Part shown: in pieces, positions 14,329 to 21,273 of the stretch
How positions within the stretch are numbered: the stretch's first letter is position 1
How the letters are laid out: every line of letters starts with the position of its first letter
Assembly: GCA_017626895.1 (NCBI GenBank)
Contig: JAGAHV010000060.1
Coordinates: 1 to 21,853 of the forward strand
Source: Ventricola sp017626895
Lineage (GTDB): Bacteria; Bacillota; Clostridia; Christensenellales; Aristaeellaceae
Direction: 5' to 3'
Length of the DNA: 21,853 bases
Made by a program: the position numbers and the translations under genes
Notes under the pieces: generated by a model
The model's database searches: none
Seen by the model: the letters and a program-made list of their open reading frames with translations, nothing else
Told to the model about the DNA's origin: nothing

Positions 14329-14587
14329 AAGCGTATCCCCTGATACTCAAATTTCGCCTCTATCTTAAAAATCCGAAGCACAAGCCATCCATCTCCGGCC
14401 TGTTCGGTGATAAGGATTCCTTTCAAAATAAATGGAACAATTTCAGCAACTTCAGATAGAAAATACTTGCAATAGCAGCATTATGTAATTGAGCATAACA
14501 AAAAGCAAGTTGATCCAATAATTTAGACGAGAATCCTTAGTAACCTCTCTCCATGTAAGGGAGGCCTTCAATTGCTTTGTAGCCTCC
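14329..14587. other. non-coding segment upstream of the AAA-ATPase gene
   Basis: No intact gene is present. On the minus strand short open stretches look protein-like (EVAEIVPFILKGILITEQAG just before the ATPase start; WREVTKDSRLNYWINLLF further upstream) but are broken by stops and match nothing I know. They may belong to the decayed gene at 14588-14678. Confidence 0.35.
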
Positions 14588-14678
14588 ATGTATTCATGTC
14601 CTCTAGGTCTTCCGGCTTTACAACCTGCTCACCTATAAATATCAGCACATTGATGATGTCCGAGAAGACGCTCGGATG
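14588..14678 (-). pseudogene. Rpn-like (PD-(D/E)XK transposase/nuclease) N-terminal remnant
   Basis: About 30 codons on the minus strand read HPSVFSDIINVLIF, then IGEQVVKPEDLEDMN. They resemble the start of the Rpn-like or transposase-related nucleases of Clostridia (pattern: V-F-A-D-I-V-N-V-L-L-F-x-G-E-Q-V-V-x-P-x-D-L-x-D). The reading frame stops shortly after and no continuation was found. The match rests on one motif, so the call is moderate. Confidence 0.45.
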
Positions 14679-14846
14679 TGACAGGATGATTTACTCAGTA
14701 TTATCTTGTCTCTGCCAATCCTCCCCATCAAAGGCTACTTAAATAGATGGACACACCATAGCAAGTATACCTAAAGTGTAGTCGATTCCCGGCTGAAAGT
14801 CAAACACTATCCCAACACCTCCAACCATTTTAAGCAGTTTTTATGT

Positions 14847-14888
14847 GCTGAATTACCTGCGCTGAATTACCTGCGCTGAATTACCTAC
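14847..14888. repeat. 14-bp unit repeated three times
   Basis: GCTGAATTACCTGC occurs at 14847-14860 and 14861-14874, and GCTGAATTACCTAC at 14875-14888. This is a simple tandem duplication of the slippage type. Confidence 0.9.
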
Positions 14889-15019
14889 CTGTTCAGGATT
14901 TTTCTATGCTCTTAAAAATGTGCCGGATTTGACCATTTGGCGACAGGCGACAGGGGAATCCCTTTTGCTCTTTGGGGATGAACCCCCTGTCCTCTCCGGC
15001 AGGAATTCGCGGAATGATC

Positions 15020-15057
15020 GGCATTCGCCTGAAAATCTGGAATTTCAGGCAAATGCC
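15020..15057. repeat. hairpin with 15-bp arms
   Basis: GGCATTCGCCTGAAA (15020-15034) and TTTCAGGCAAATGCC (15043-15057) pair in 14 of 15 positions with an 8-nt loop. There is no T run on either side, so it is not an obvious terminator. It may be an element end or a structured remnant. Confidence 0.7.
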
Positions 15058-15206
15058 TGATGGAATAAACGAATCGCGAACGGCGTCAGTACGAAGCGTA
15101 CGAACCGGTTTGCCTGCGCCGAATCGCTGTATTTCGCTTTGGGAATCAGACTGTTCAATCCGGCTCCAATGGATGAGCGGTGCAAGGCCGGACAGATGTT
15201 CATGTT

Positions 15207-15264
15207 CTCTTCTTTATGAGCCGCAGCCTGGTCTTTCGGCGCCGTGGCTTTTCTGATGCTCATA
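15207..15264 (-). repeat. suf-type intergenic repeat, copy A (partial, outside the suf operon)
   Basis: Positions 15213-15264 match copy B (21069-21120) with a single difference over 52 nt. It carries the GAAAGACC core and the closing stem, but the CTGTCGC hairpin half is missing. In minus-strand reading it ends with AAAGAAGAG 3 nt before an ATG. It is the only near-identical copy away from the suf genes. Confidence 0.85.
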
Positions 15265-15299
15265 CCTGAGACCGATTACACAAAGGAGCGGGGCAGTAT

Positions 15300-15626
15300 G
15301 ATTATCCGTCTGCGGCCCGCCTACCTGGAAACACGGAGCGTGGCAAACATACACTGAAGGCGAATTTTACAGATGGTGGAAGTGCAGAAACGACATTTAC
15401 AATTGCACCTGCATCCGTGAAAGCAGAGTCTCTGCCGCAGACCGGCGACAACAGCAGACTGTTGTTGCGGATTGGCCTGGTAATCAGCAGCATGGTAGCT
15501 GTGTGCGTCTTCGCTAAGAAAGAGAGCTTGATCGTCAGATCAGAGGAGGAGCTCCTCTTTCTTTTTACCAGGGAAGCAGTTGACTATAGGTTTCGAGTTT
15601 ACAGATTTTGGTTTTTTCCTGATTGA
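15300..15626 (+). pseudogene. C-terminal remnant of an LPXTG cell-wall-anchored protein
   Basis: The plus strand encodes the end of a sortase-anchored surface protein. An Ig-like tail comes first (GKHTLKANFTDGGSAETTFT, then IAPASVKAES), followed by the sortase motif LPQTGD at 15432-15449. A hydrophobic segment (LLLRIGLVISSMVAVCVF) and the positive tail AKKES complete the signal. Everything before about 15300 is missing, with an in-frame stop at 15267-15269, and no start with an SD is in frame. A terminator-like hairpin at 15542-15566 lies inside the continuing frame, so the original stop has probably been lost. Not functional. Confidence 0.82.
15542..15566 (+). terminator. terminator of the LPXTG gene remnant
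   Basis: AGAGGAG (15542-15548) pairs with CTCCTCT (15552-15558), followed by a T-rich tail (TTTCTTTTT) to 15566. It lies about 20 nt after the codons for the positive tail of the LPXTG anchor, where the gene end would be expected. Confidence 0.7.
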
Positions 15627-15729
15627 TGAGCCGTATCTGAAGTACCTGCACGACATTGACGAGGGTCAGAAAGATCCGACTGCAGATCAGTTTTTCATAA
15701 TCAGAAAGCCCAGTCACATTTCTGTCTGA
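15580..15729 (+). pseudogene. short ORF, faintly ToxN/AbiQ-like
   Basis: From a possible TTG at 15580 (weak AGGGA upstream) the frame reads LTIGFEFTDFGFFLIDEPYL, then KYLHDIDEGQKDP, and stops at 15727-15729 inside a large hairpin. The segment F-L-I-D-E-P-Y-L-K-Y-L-H-D-I-D is reminiscent of the N-terminus of ToxN/AbiQ endoribonucleases of type III toxin-antitoxin systems (Y-x-K-Y-L-x-x-x-D). The rest of such a protein (~170 aa) is absent. The match rests on about 15 residues and is uncertain. Confidence 0.25.
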
Positions 15730-15772
15730 TGTCTCAGCTTTGTACATCAGACAGGGTATGACTGGGCTTTTT
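15705..15772 (+). terminator. large two-storey hairpin with T tail
   Basis: Outer arms AAAGCCCAGTCA (15705-15716) and TGACTGGGCTTT (15759-15770) are perfect complements. Inner arms CTGTCTGATG (15722-15731) and CATCAGACAG (15745-15754) are also perfect. T residues run to 15772 on the plus strand. It separates the plus-strand remnants from the end of the suf operon (stop at 15838) and could end transcription from both sides, though the T run is better on the plus strand. Confidence 0.75.
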
Positions 15773-15837
15773 CTCTTTCTGTCCGTTTTTTTCGATGCCT
15801 GAAGTAGAGCAGGCAGAAGCAGCTGTTGTCGGCTGGA

Positions 15838-16278
15838 TTAATGAACGATTGGTTGAGACCGGAATGTCTCCTCCATGGTATGCCAGCCAAGGACGGCACA
15901 TTTGACCCGGGCGGGCATGTGTGAAATGTCCTGCAGTGCTCCGGCTTCCTCGAGTTCTTCCAGTTCGGAATCAGAGACCGTTTCCCGGATCATTTTCATG
16001 AAGAGACTGCACAGGTGCAGGGCATTTGTCTGGTCTTTCCCGATGATCAGGTCCAGCATGATATCCGCGCTGGCCTGGGAAATGGCACAGCCATCACCGG
16101 TAAACGATCCGTCCTGGATGATCCCTGCATCATTGACCAGCAGATGCAGGGTGATCTGGTCCCCACAGCTGGGATTGACGCCGCGCAGCGTCAGATTGGC
16201 ATTTGGCAGCTCATGCTTATGGGCAGGATGATGATGGTGGTCCATGAGACTATCGTTGTAAAACGGTTTAATCGGCAT
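15838..16278 (-). CDS. sufU: Fe-S cluster assembly sulfurtransferase/scaffold SufU
   Basis: SufU accepts persulfide sulfur from SufS in Gram-positive Suf systems. The 146-aa product keeps the zinc ligands of zinc-type SufU: C38 and D40 (NPSCGD), C64 (GDGCAIS) and C127 (RVKCAVLGW). The usual MDHYKNPRN region appears here as the His-rich LMDHHHHPAHKHEL (11-24). The ATG at 16278-16276 (MPIKPFYND) lies inside the last codons of sufS, with GAGGTG upstream. The frame is open further upstream, but that extension only mirrors sufS. The overlap implies translational coupling with the desulfurase. It is the last gene of the suf operon. Confidence 0.9.
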   Translation of the reverse strand: MPIKPFYNDSLMDHHHHPAHKHELPNANLTLRGVNPSCGDQITLHLLVNDAGIIQDGSFTGDGCAISQASADIMLDLIIGKDQTNALHLCSLFMKMIRETVSDSELEELEEAGALQDISHMPARVKCAVLGWHTMEETFRSQPIVH

Positions 16279-17494
16279 AACCCATTGCACCTCGAATTTC
16301 AGATAAGATGTTAAGGAACGCGTCAACGTCGGCCTCTGTATTGTAGAACATGAGACTGGCACGGCAGGTGGCGTTGATTCCCAGGTAGTCATGCAGCGGC
16401 TGGGCACAGTGATGGCCTGCCCGGATGGCAATGCCGTGATCGGCCATGATAGCGGAAACGTCATGGGGATGAACCCCGTCAATCGTGAAGGTGACAAGCC
16501 CGTGATGCTGTTCCGGTTTTGGTGAACCGATGATCTGTACATGGGGAATGTCGGCCATTCCGGTCATGAGGCGTCTGGTCAGCGCAGATTCGCGGGCCAT
16601 CATCGCATCAAATCCGACTCGGTTATAGTAGGCAATGGCCTCACCCAGAGCAAGGGCGCCGCCGGTATTGACGGTTCCTGCCTCAAACTTCTGGGGAAGC
16701 GGCGCCCATGTGGCGCCCTCAGTGGTTACCTCTTCAATCATCTCGCCGCCGGTGAGGAAAGGAGGCAGGCAATTGAGCAGGTCTTTTTTGCCGTAGAGAA
16801 CGCCGATGCCTGTTGGGCCGAGCATCTTATGTCCCGAAAATGCCAGAAAATCAACATCCAGTTCCCTGACGTTGATCGGAATGTGGGGGACGCTCTGGCA
16901 TCCGTCCGCCACGACAAGCGCATTCCGGCGATGGGCAATCTGCGTAATGGTCCGCAGGTCATTGATCTGTCCGAAAACGTTGCTCATCTGGGTGATGGCA
17001 ACCAGCCGGGTACGGTCGGTCAGGGCTTGTTCAAGGTCATCCGGATGAAACAATCCTTCCCTGGAACAGGTAAGATAGCGGACACGGGCACCGGTGCGTC
17101 TGGCCATCTGCTGCCAGGGAATCATGTTGCTGTGGTGCTCGGTAATTCCCACGAGGATTTCATCCCCGGCATGAATCAGTGCATTTCCGGCACAATAGGC
17201 AACCAGGTTGAGACTTTCTGTTGCATTTCGGGTGAAGATGATTTCCTCGCTGGAACCGGCATGAATAAAATCCCGTACCAGATTCCGGGCGTGTTCGTAA
17301 TCATCGGTTGCCTGGACGGAGAGCGGATACAGGCCGCGGAAAGGGGAGGCCTTTTGAAGCTGCTCGTAACGGTTCAGCCGGTCAATGACACAGGAGGGTG
17401 CCTGTGAGGTGGCCGAATTATCCAGATAAACAAGGTCGGGGTTCTGTGCAAAAAATGGAAAATCCTTACGGAAATTGTCCGGGGATTCAAGCAT
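16268..17494 (-). CDS. sufS: cysteine desulfurase SufS
   Basis: SufS is a PLP-dependent group II cysteine desulfurase. It removes sulfur from L-cysteine as a persulfide and hands it to SufU. The 408-aa product has the aminotransferase class V fold, with the PLP-binding lysine K223 in FSGHKMLGPTG. The catalytic cysteine is C363 in RAGHHCAQPLH, a group II-type loop. PLP contacts are seen at H121 (TEHHSN), D197 and Q200 (VADGCQ). The ATG 17494 has GAGGAGG at 17506-17500, which is the terminal part of repeat copy E. Its 3' end overlaps sufU. Two tandem repeats (E, F) separate it from sufD. All active-site residues are present. Confidence 0.95.
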   Translation of the reverse strand: MLESPDNFRKDFPFFAQNPDLVYLDNSATSQAPSCVIDRLNRYEQLQKASPFRGLYPLSVQATDDYEHARNLVRDFIHAGSSEEIIFTRNATESLNLVAYCAGNALIHAGDEILVGITEHHSNMIPWQQMARRTGARVRYLTCSREGLFHPDDLEQALTDRTRLVAITQMSNVFGQINDLRTITQIAHRRNALVVADGCQSVPHIPINVRELDVDFLAFSGHKMLGPTGIGVLYGKKDLLNCLPPFLTGGEMIEEVTTEGATWAPLPQKFEAGTVNTGGALALGEAIAYYNRVGFDAMMARESALTRRLMTGMADIPHVQIIGSPKPEQHHGLVTFTIDGVHPHDVSAIMADHGIAIRAGHHCAQPLHDYLGINATCRASLMFYNTEADVDAFLNILSEIRGAMGYAD

Positions 17495-17501
17495 GGTTGT
17501 C

Positions 17502-17588
17502 CTCCTCTTTAGGCCTCAAGGTCGGTCGTTTGCCGGAGCTGTTTTTGTCTGAGGCCTGGATTTGACAAACTGTCGCTGCGCGACAGGA
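17502..17588 (-). repeat. suf intergenic repeat, copy E (5' of sufS)
   Basis: On the minus strand this copy has hairpin 1, CTGTCGC-GCA-GCGACAG (17586-17570), then TTTGTCAAAT. Hairpin 2 has perfect 8-bp arms AGGCCTCA (17557-17550 on plus as TGAGGCCT) and TGAGGCCT (17518-17511). TAAAGAGGAGG follows and serves as the sufS SD. Its first 23 nt on the plus strand are identical to those of copy F, with a 90-nt period. Confidence 0.9.
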
Positions 17589-17591
17589 CAA

Positions 17592-17677
17592 CTCCTCTTT
17601 AGGCCTCAAGGTCGTTCTGCTGCCGGGGCTGCTCTGTTTGTGGCCTGAATTTGAAAATCTGTCGCTGTGTAACGGGG
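17592..17677 (-). repeat. suf intergenic repeat, copy F (tandem with E)
   Basis: This is the upstream member of the tandem pair in the sufD-sufS gap. It shares an exact 23-nt block with copy E at its sufS-proximal end and AGCGACAGATTTTCAAATTC at the other. Its hairpin 1 is partly degraded (CGTTAC opposite GCGACAG), while hairpin 2 keeps AGGCC/GGCCT. Its AAAGAGGAG has no gene behind it, so the SD was duplicated with the element. Confidence 0.85.
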
Positions 17678-17755
17678 CGATTTTTCCTTGCGCTGTTTAT
17701 GCGCAGGAACGGCGCTGTCCCGGCCGGGGTTGTCAGTCAGATGGACAAAGGCCGT

Positions 17756-18787
17756 TCAGTCAGGATTTTCATCAAGCCTTTGCTGCAGCCACTGCACGGT
17801 TTCCGAATCCGGAATTCGCCTGAGAGCAGATTTGAGCCGGGCGGCCGTGAGAAGACGGATAATATCCTCTTTGGAAGGGCCGCGGGACTGCAGGTAATAG
17901 AGCAGTTCATCGGATAGCCGGCCGATACTGGCCCCATGATTGCCCTGGACATTTTCCTCGCTGCACAGGATGACCGGAACGGTCTGATTGTGTACCTCGT
18001 CGGAGAGGAGCAGGACATCTTCTGTTTCCTCACCAACGGATCCGGCGGCGCCTCGTAAAAATTCAATGGTCCCCCGGAAAACTTTTTTGCATCGGTCATT
18101 GAGGCTTCCCTGGGCGAGAATCCGGCTCTCTGATTTCTGTCCGGCATGCGTGATGACCCAGTTCAGATCCAGTTCGTGGTCAGCCCGGCACTGGTAATGG
18201 ATGGCGGCATCAAGACTGCTTCTGTTCCCGCGAAGGAAGATATTCCCGCCGAGGATATTTCCGGCACCGCCAAGGACGATCTGAGTGACATCGATCTTTG
18301 CGTCTTCCTGAGCATCTGCCGCCAGAGAGACGGCGGTTTTTTCCTGGGAATTCCCGTCCAGAATCTGGACAATCGTGACATGGGAATCTGCTTCGGCAAG
18401 AATCTGCACATCCTCAAGAATCTGTCCATCCGGGGAGGAGGAGGCGAGACAGCGGGTGATCAGGATAAGATGAGATCCCCGGGCGGCACGGAGGGAAAGA
18501 CGCCGGACCTGACCGGGAAACAGGGTGTCCCGGATCAGCAGGGGTTTCTCTGGCAGCGAGGAAAATCGTTCGGCCCTGGGCAAAATCTCCTCAATGAGAC
18601 GGGTGAATGCGGCCCCGGCACTGCCTGTTACGGAGAAATCTGCGGGGACAACCGGATAATAGTCGCCTTCTGTCTCAACGGGCCGGGCATGACAAAGGGA
18701 TGAGGGATCCGGTGACAGGGTGGTATGATTGATTCCAAGCTTGTTCCATGTCGGGGATGGAATCCGGTTAATCTCGATACTGTTCAT
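17756..18787 (-). CDS. sufD: Fe-S cluster assembly scaffold SufD
   Basis: SufD is the SufB paralogue that, with SufB and SufC, forms the SufBC2D scaffold on which clusters are built. The 343-aa product ends in the SufB/SufD beta-helix and C-terminal helical domain. The conserved segment NVQGNHGASIGRLSDELLYY carries the histidine that aligns with the cluster-site His of E. coli SufD (family knowledge). The N-terminal part is shorter than in proteobacterial SufD, as is usual in Gram-positives. ATG 18787 has AAGGAG (18800-18795) 7 nt upstream, and this SD is the end of repeat copy C. The order C-B-D-S-U differs from the Bacillus C-D-S-U-B order. Confidence 0.92.
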   Translation of the reverse strand: MNSIEINRIPSPTWNKLGINHTTLSPDPSSLCHARPVETEGDYYPVVPADFSVTGSAGAAFTRLIEEILPRAERFSSLPEKPLLIRDTLFPGQVRRLSLRAARGSHLILITRCLASSSPDGQILEDVQILAEADSHVTIVQILDGNSQEKTAVSLAADAQEDAKIDVTQIVLGGAGNILGGNIFLRGNRSSLDAAIHYQCRADHELDLNWVITHAGQKSESRILAQGSLNDRCKKVFRGTIEFLRGAAGSVGEETEDVLLLSDEVHNQTVPVILCSEENVQGNHGASIGRLSDELLYYLQSRGPSKEDIIRLLTAARLKSALRRIPDSETVQWLQQRLDENPD

Positions 18788-18794
18788 ATGATAA

Positions 18795-18879
18795 CTCCTT
18801 TAAGAGAGCCGCAGCTGGGTCTTTGGGCACCGCGGCTTTTCCGGTGCTCAACCTTGACAAATCGACGCTGCGCGCCGAG
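18795..18879 (-). repeat. suf intergenic repeat, copy C (between sufB and sufD)
   Basis: This single copy fills the 102-nt sufB-sufD gap. In the minus orientation hairpin 1 is TCGGCGC-GCA-GCGTCGA (one G-U pair), a different sequence but the same pairing as copy E. ATTTGTCAAG follows, then the second stem with GAGC/GCTC and inner GCCGC/GCGGC, and the AAAGACC core. It ends in AAAGGAG, the sufD SD. Confidence 0.85.
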
Positions 18880-18889
18880 CCCGATCCTC

Positions 18890-20299
18890 TCATCCAATGG
18901 AGCCTTTCATCTCAAGCCGGATCAGGTTGTTCATTTCGACAGCATATTCAAGAGGCAGTTCCTTTGAAACGCTGTCTGCAAAGCCGCTGACGATTCTGGC
19001 CCGCGCTTCCTCTTCGGAGAGACCACGGCTCATCAGGTAAAAAATCGCCTCATTGCTGATCTGTCCGATGCGCGCCTCGTGACCGATTTCCGCGTTGGCG
19101 GTGTTGATATTGAGAACGGGGATGGTATCGGAGCGGGACTGGTCATCCAGCATCAGGGATTCGCAGTTAGCGGTCGATTTGCTTCCGGTGCCGGCAGGTG
19201 TGACGGTTACCGCGGAACGATACGTACTGATTCCGCCGGATTTGGAGATGGATTTTGCATGGATGACGGAGGCTGTGTCAGGTGCACTGTGCACGACCTT
19301 CATTCCGGTGTCCAGGTTTTGTCCGGCACCCGCAAAGGTGATTCCGGTATAGGTCATTTTTGCTTTTGCCCCGGCGAGAATGGTCGTGGGGTACAGATAG
19401 GAAACATGGGAGCCAAAGGAGCCGGATACCCATTCCATGAGGCCGCCTTCTTTTACAACGGCCCGTTTTGTGTTGAGATTGTACATGTTTTTCGACCAGT
19501 TCTCGATGGTCGAGTAACGAAGATGCGCATTCTTTTCCACATAGAGCTCGACGCAGCCGGCATGCAGGTTGGCGACGTTGTATTTGGGAGCGGAACACCC
19601 TTCAATGAAGTGAAGGGAGGCACCCTCGTCGACGATGATCAGGGTATGCTCAAACTGACCGGCTCCGGGGGCATTCAGGCGGAAATAGGACTGAAGCGGG
19701 ATATCGACGGAAACCCCTTTGGGGACATAGACAAAGGATCCGCCGGACCAGACGGCACCGTGCAGGGCGGCAAATTTATGATCTGTACAGGGAACCAGAT
19801 GCATAAAGTGGGAACGGATCATTTCGGCATACGGACCGTGAAGCGCGCTTTCGAGATCCGTGTAAACGACTCCCTGAGCAGCGACTTCCTCACGAACATT
19901 GTGATAGACAATTTCACTGTCGTACTGTGCGCCGACGCCGGCCAGAGAGTCCCGCTCGGCCTGAGGAATCCCCAGGCGTTCGAAAGTTTCCCGGATTTCA
20001 CCGGGAAGCTCGTTCCATTTGGGGGTCATGCCGGAATGCCCGGGACGGATATAGGTGATGATGTCCTCCATATGGAGTCCGGAGATGTCCGGGCCCCAGT
20101 CGGGAACGGAAAGACGGTGATACTGTTTCAGACTGTGAAGCCGAAAATCCCGCATCCAGTCCGGGTCGCCCTTTTCCCTGGAGATCTCAAGAACGATGTT
20201 CTCATTGAGTCCCTGGTCTACCTTGAAATAATTGTCCTCGGCGTATCGAAAATCGTACCGGCTGTGACTGATTTCATCCAGATAGGTCTTCTCGTTCAT
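18890..20299 (-). CDS. sufB: Fe-S cluster assembly scaffold SufB
   Basis: SufB is the central scaffold of the SufBC2D complex. The 469-aa product matches the family throughout: WGPDISGLHMEDIITYIRPG, GGSFVYVPKGVSVDIPLQSY, EGCSAPKYNVANLHAGCVEL and the C-terminal NAEIGHEARIGQISNEAIFY. The H and E of IGHEA align with the cluster-site region known from E. coli SufB. Where E. coli has an essential Cys, the sequence reads DDQSRSDT, which I believe is usual in Gram-positives (from memory). ATG 20299 follows the sufC stop by 9 nt with AGAGGA as SD, so these two genes are coupled. This is the only suf junction wide or narrow enough to lack the repeat, apart from the sufS-sufU overlap. Confidence 0.95.
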   Translation of the reverse strand: MNEKTYLDEISHSRYDFRYAEDNYFKVDQGLNENIVLEISREKGDPDWMRDFRLHSLKQYHRLSVPDWGPDISGLHMEDIITYIRPGHSGMTPKWNELPGEIRETFERLGIPQAERDSLAGVGAQYDSEIVYHNVREEVAAQGVVYTDLESALHGPYAEMIRSHFMHLVPCTDHKFAALHGAVWSGGSFVYVPKGVSVDIPLQSYFRLNAPGAGQFEHTLIIVDEGASLHFIEGCSAPKYNVANLHAGCVELYVEKNAHLRYSTIENWSKNMYNLNTKRAVVKEGGLMEWVSGSFGSHVSYLYPTTILAGAKAKMTYTGITFAGAGQNLDTGMKVVHSAPDTASVIHAKSISKSGGISTYRSAVTVTPAGTGSKSTANCESLMLDDQSRSDTIPVLNINTANAEIGHEARIGQISNEAIFYLMSRGLSEEEARARIVSGFADSVSKELPLEYAVEMNNLIRLEMKGSIG

Positions 20300-20308
20300 A
20301 TTCGTCCT

Positions 20309-21055
20309 CTATTGCAGGCTGAGATATCGCTCAAAGCCGTGTGTATTAATCTCATCGATGAGGGAGGCATCTCCCTCATGGACAATGTGTCCTTCTGCGA
20401 GAATGTGAACCCGGTCCACATGGAGGGATTCGAGAATGCGGGTGGAATGGGTGATGATCAGCAGCGTATGTTCTGCGTCTTCCATGTATCTTGCGACACC
20501 GTGGCTGACGGCCTTGACCGCGTCAACATCCAGACCTGAATCGGTTTCATCCAGAATCGCCAGCTTCGGATTCAATGTCAGCATCTGGAGAATTTCGGCT
20601 TTCTTTTTTTCGCCGCCTGAGAAACCGACATTGAGATCCCGGTCCAGATAGGACTCATCCATGGAAAGGTCCTGAAGGATGCCGGACAGCTGTTTTCGGA
20701 ATGCCCAGAGCCGTTCGTGGGTATTGTGGGTCAGATCGTAGGCACTTTTAAGAAAACTGAACAGTGAAATCCCCGGAACTTCCAGCGGATTCTGAAAAGA
20801 AAGGAAGATGCCTGCCTGCGCCCGCTGGTCAACAGAGAGGGGGAGGAGATCCATTCCGTTAAAAAGCATTTCTCCATCCGTAACGGAATAAGCCGGATTT
20901 CCCATGATGACGTTGCCAAGGGTGGATTTGCCTGCACCATTTGGTCCCATGAGAACATGAACCTCACCGGGGGCGAGTTCAAGAGAGATACGATGTAAAA
21001 TCGGCTGTTCATTGATCTGAACATTCAGATTGCGGACAGTGAGCAGAGGGGACAC
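20309..21055 (-). CDS. sufC: Fe-S cluster assembly ATPase SufC
   Basis: SufC is the ABC-type ATPase that drives conformational change of the SufB-SufD scaffold. The product is 248 aa from the GTG at 21055-21053 (V/M-SPLLTVRNLNV). AGGAGG (21068-21063) sits 7 nt upstream, so the longer in-frame extension through the repeat is not the real start. Visible motifs are Walker A GPNGAGKST, Q-loop SFQNPLEVPG, the signature FSGGEKKKAEI, Walker B LAILDETDSGLD and the H-switch IITHS. The E-T-D after Walker B is typical of SufC rather than transporter ATPases. It is the first gene of the operon, preceded by a ~235-nt leader with two tandem repeats. Confidence 0.95.
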   Translation of the reverse strand: MSPLLTVRNLNVQINEQPILHRISLELAPGEVHVLMGPNGAGKSTLGNVIMGNPAYSVTDGEMLFNGMDLLPLSVDQRAQAGIFLSFQNPLEVPGISLFSFLKSAYDLTHNTHERLWAFRKQLSGILQDLSMDESYLDRDLNVGFSGGEKKKAEILQMLTLNPKLAILDETDSGLDVDAVKAVSHGVARYMEDAEHTLLIITHSTRILESLHVDRVHILAEGHIVHEGDASLIDEINTHGFERYLSLQ

Positions 21056-21062
21056 AAAAATA

Positions 21063-21148
21063 CCTCCTTTATGAGCCGCAGCCTGGTCTTTCGGCGCCGC
21101 GGCTTTTCTGATGCTCATATTTGGCAAACTGCCGCGGTGGCGGCAGGC
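21063..21148 (-). repeat. suf intergenic repeat, copy B (5' of sufC)
   Basis: In the minus orientation hairpin 1 is CTGCCGC-CACC-GCGGCAG (21146-21129). Compared with CTGTCGC/GCGACAG of copies D and E, both sides of a pair have changed together. TTTGCCAAAT follows, then stem 2 ATGAGC/GCTCAT with inner GCCGC/GCGGC around GAAAGACC. It ends in AAAGGAGG, the sufC SD. Confidence 0.9.
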
Positions 21149-21151
21149 CCT

Positions 21152-21237
21152 CTCCTTTGTGAGCCTCTATGCTGGTCTTTCGCCGGAGCGACTTTGTTCT
21201 GGCCCAAATTTGACATACTGTCGCTGTGCGACAGGCC
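21152..21237 (-). repeat. suf intergenic repeat, copy D (tandem with B, in the sufC leader)
   Basis: This copy sits 89 nt upstream of copy B in the same orientation. Hairpin 1 is CTGTCGC-ACA-GCGACAG, then TATGTCAAATTT, stem 2 TGGGCC/GGCTCA (one G-U) with GGCGAAAGACC, and AAAGGAG without a following gene. Confidence 0.88.
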
Positions 21238-21273
21238 AATTCGAATTGACAGGCCATGCGGTAATCATACTAA

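Larger units (their letters stand above)
14679..15206. other. non-coding segment with short repeats and hairpin
   Basis: No gene is recognised. It contains three head-to-tail copies of a 14-bp unit at 14847-14888, a degenerate match to the suf-region repeat near 14936-14962 (CCTGTCGC followed by TCAAATCCGGC on the minus strand), and a strong hairpin at 15020-15057. A 52-codon minus-strand ORF at 15203-15045 follows repeat copy A but resembles no family and is not called. Confidence 0.5.

Noticed and set aside
15045..15203. 52-codon minus-strand gene after repeat copy A
   Set aside because: Only the position after an SD-like AAGAAG supports it. The product matches no family and its end lies in the hairpin at 15020-15057.
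16279..16542. N-terminal extension of SufU by 88 codons
   Set aside because: The extension runs antiparallel in frame only through the sufS coding region, has no SufU homology, and the internal ATG at 16278 begins the normal SufU N-terminus.
19079..20539. 486-codon open frame on the plus strand
   Set aside because: It lies antisense to sufB and the end of sufC, both highly conserved. The Gly-rich product matches no family and reflects codon bias.
21056..21127. Longer SufC starting at 21127 (MPNMSIRKAAAPKDQ)
   Set aside because: These codons are the translated repeat B. The perfect SD at 21063-21068 points to the GTG at 21055, where SufC homology begins.
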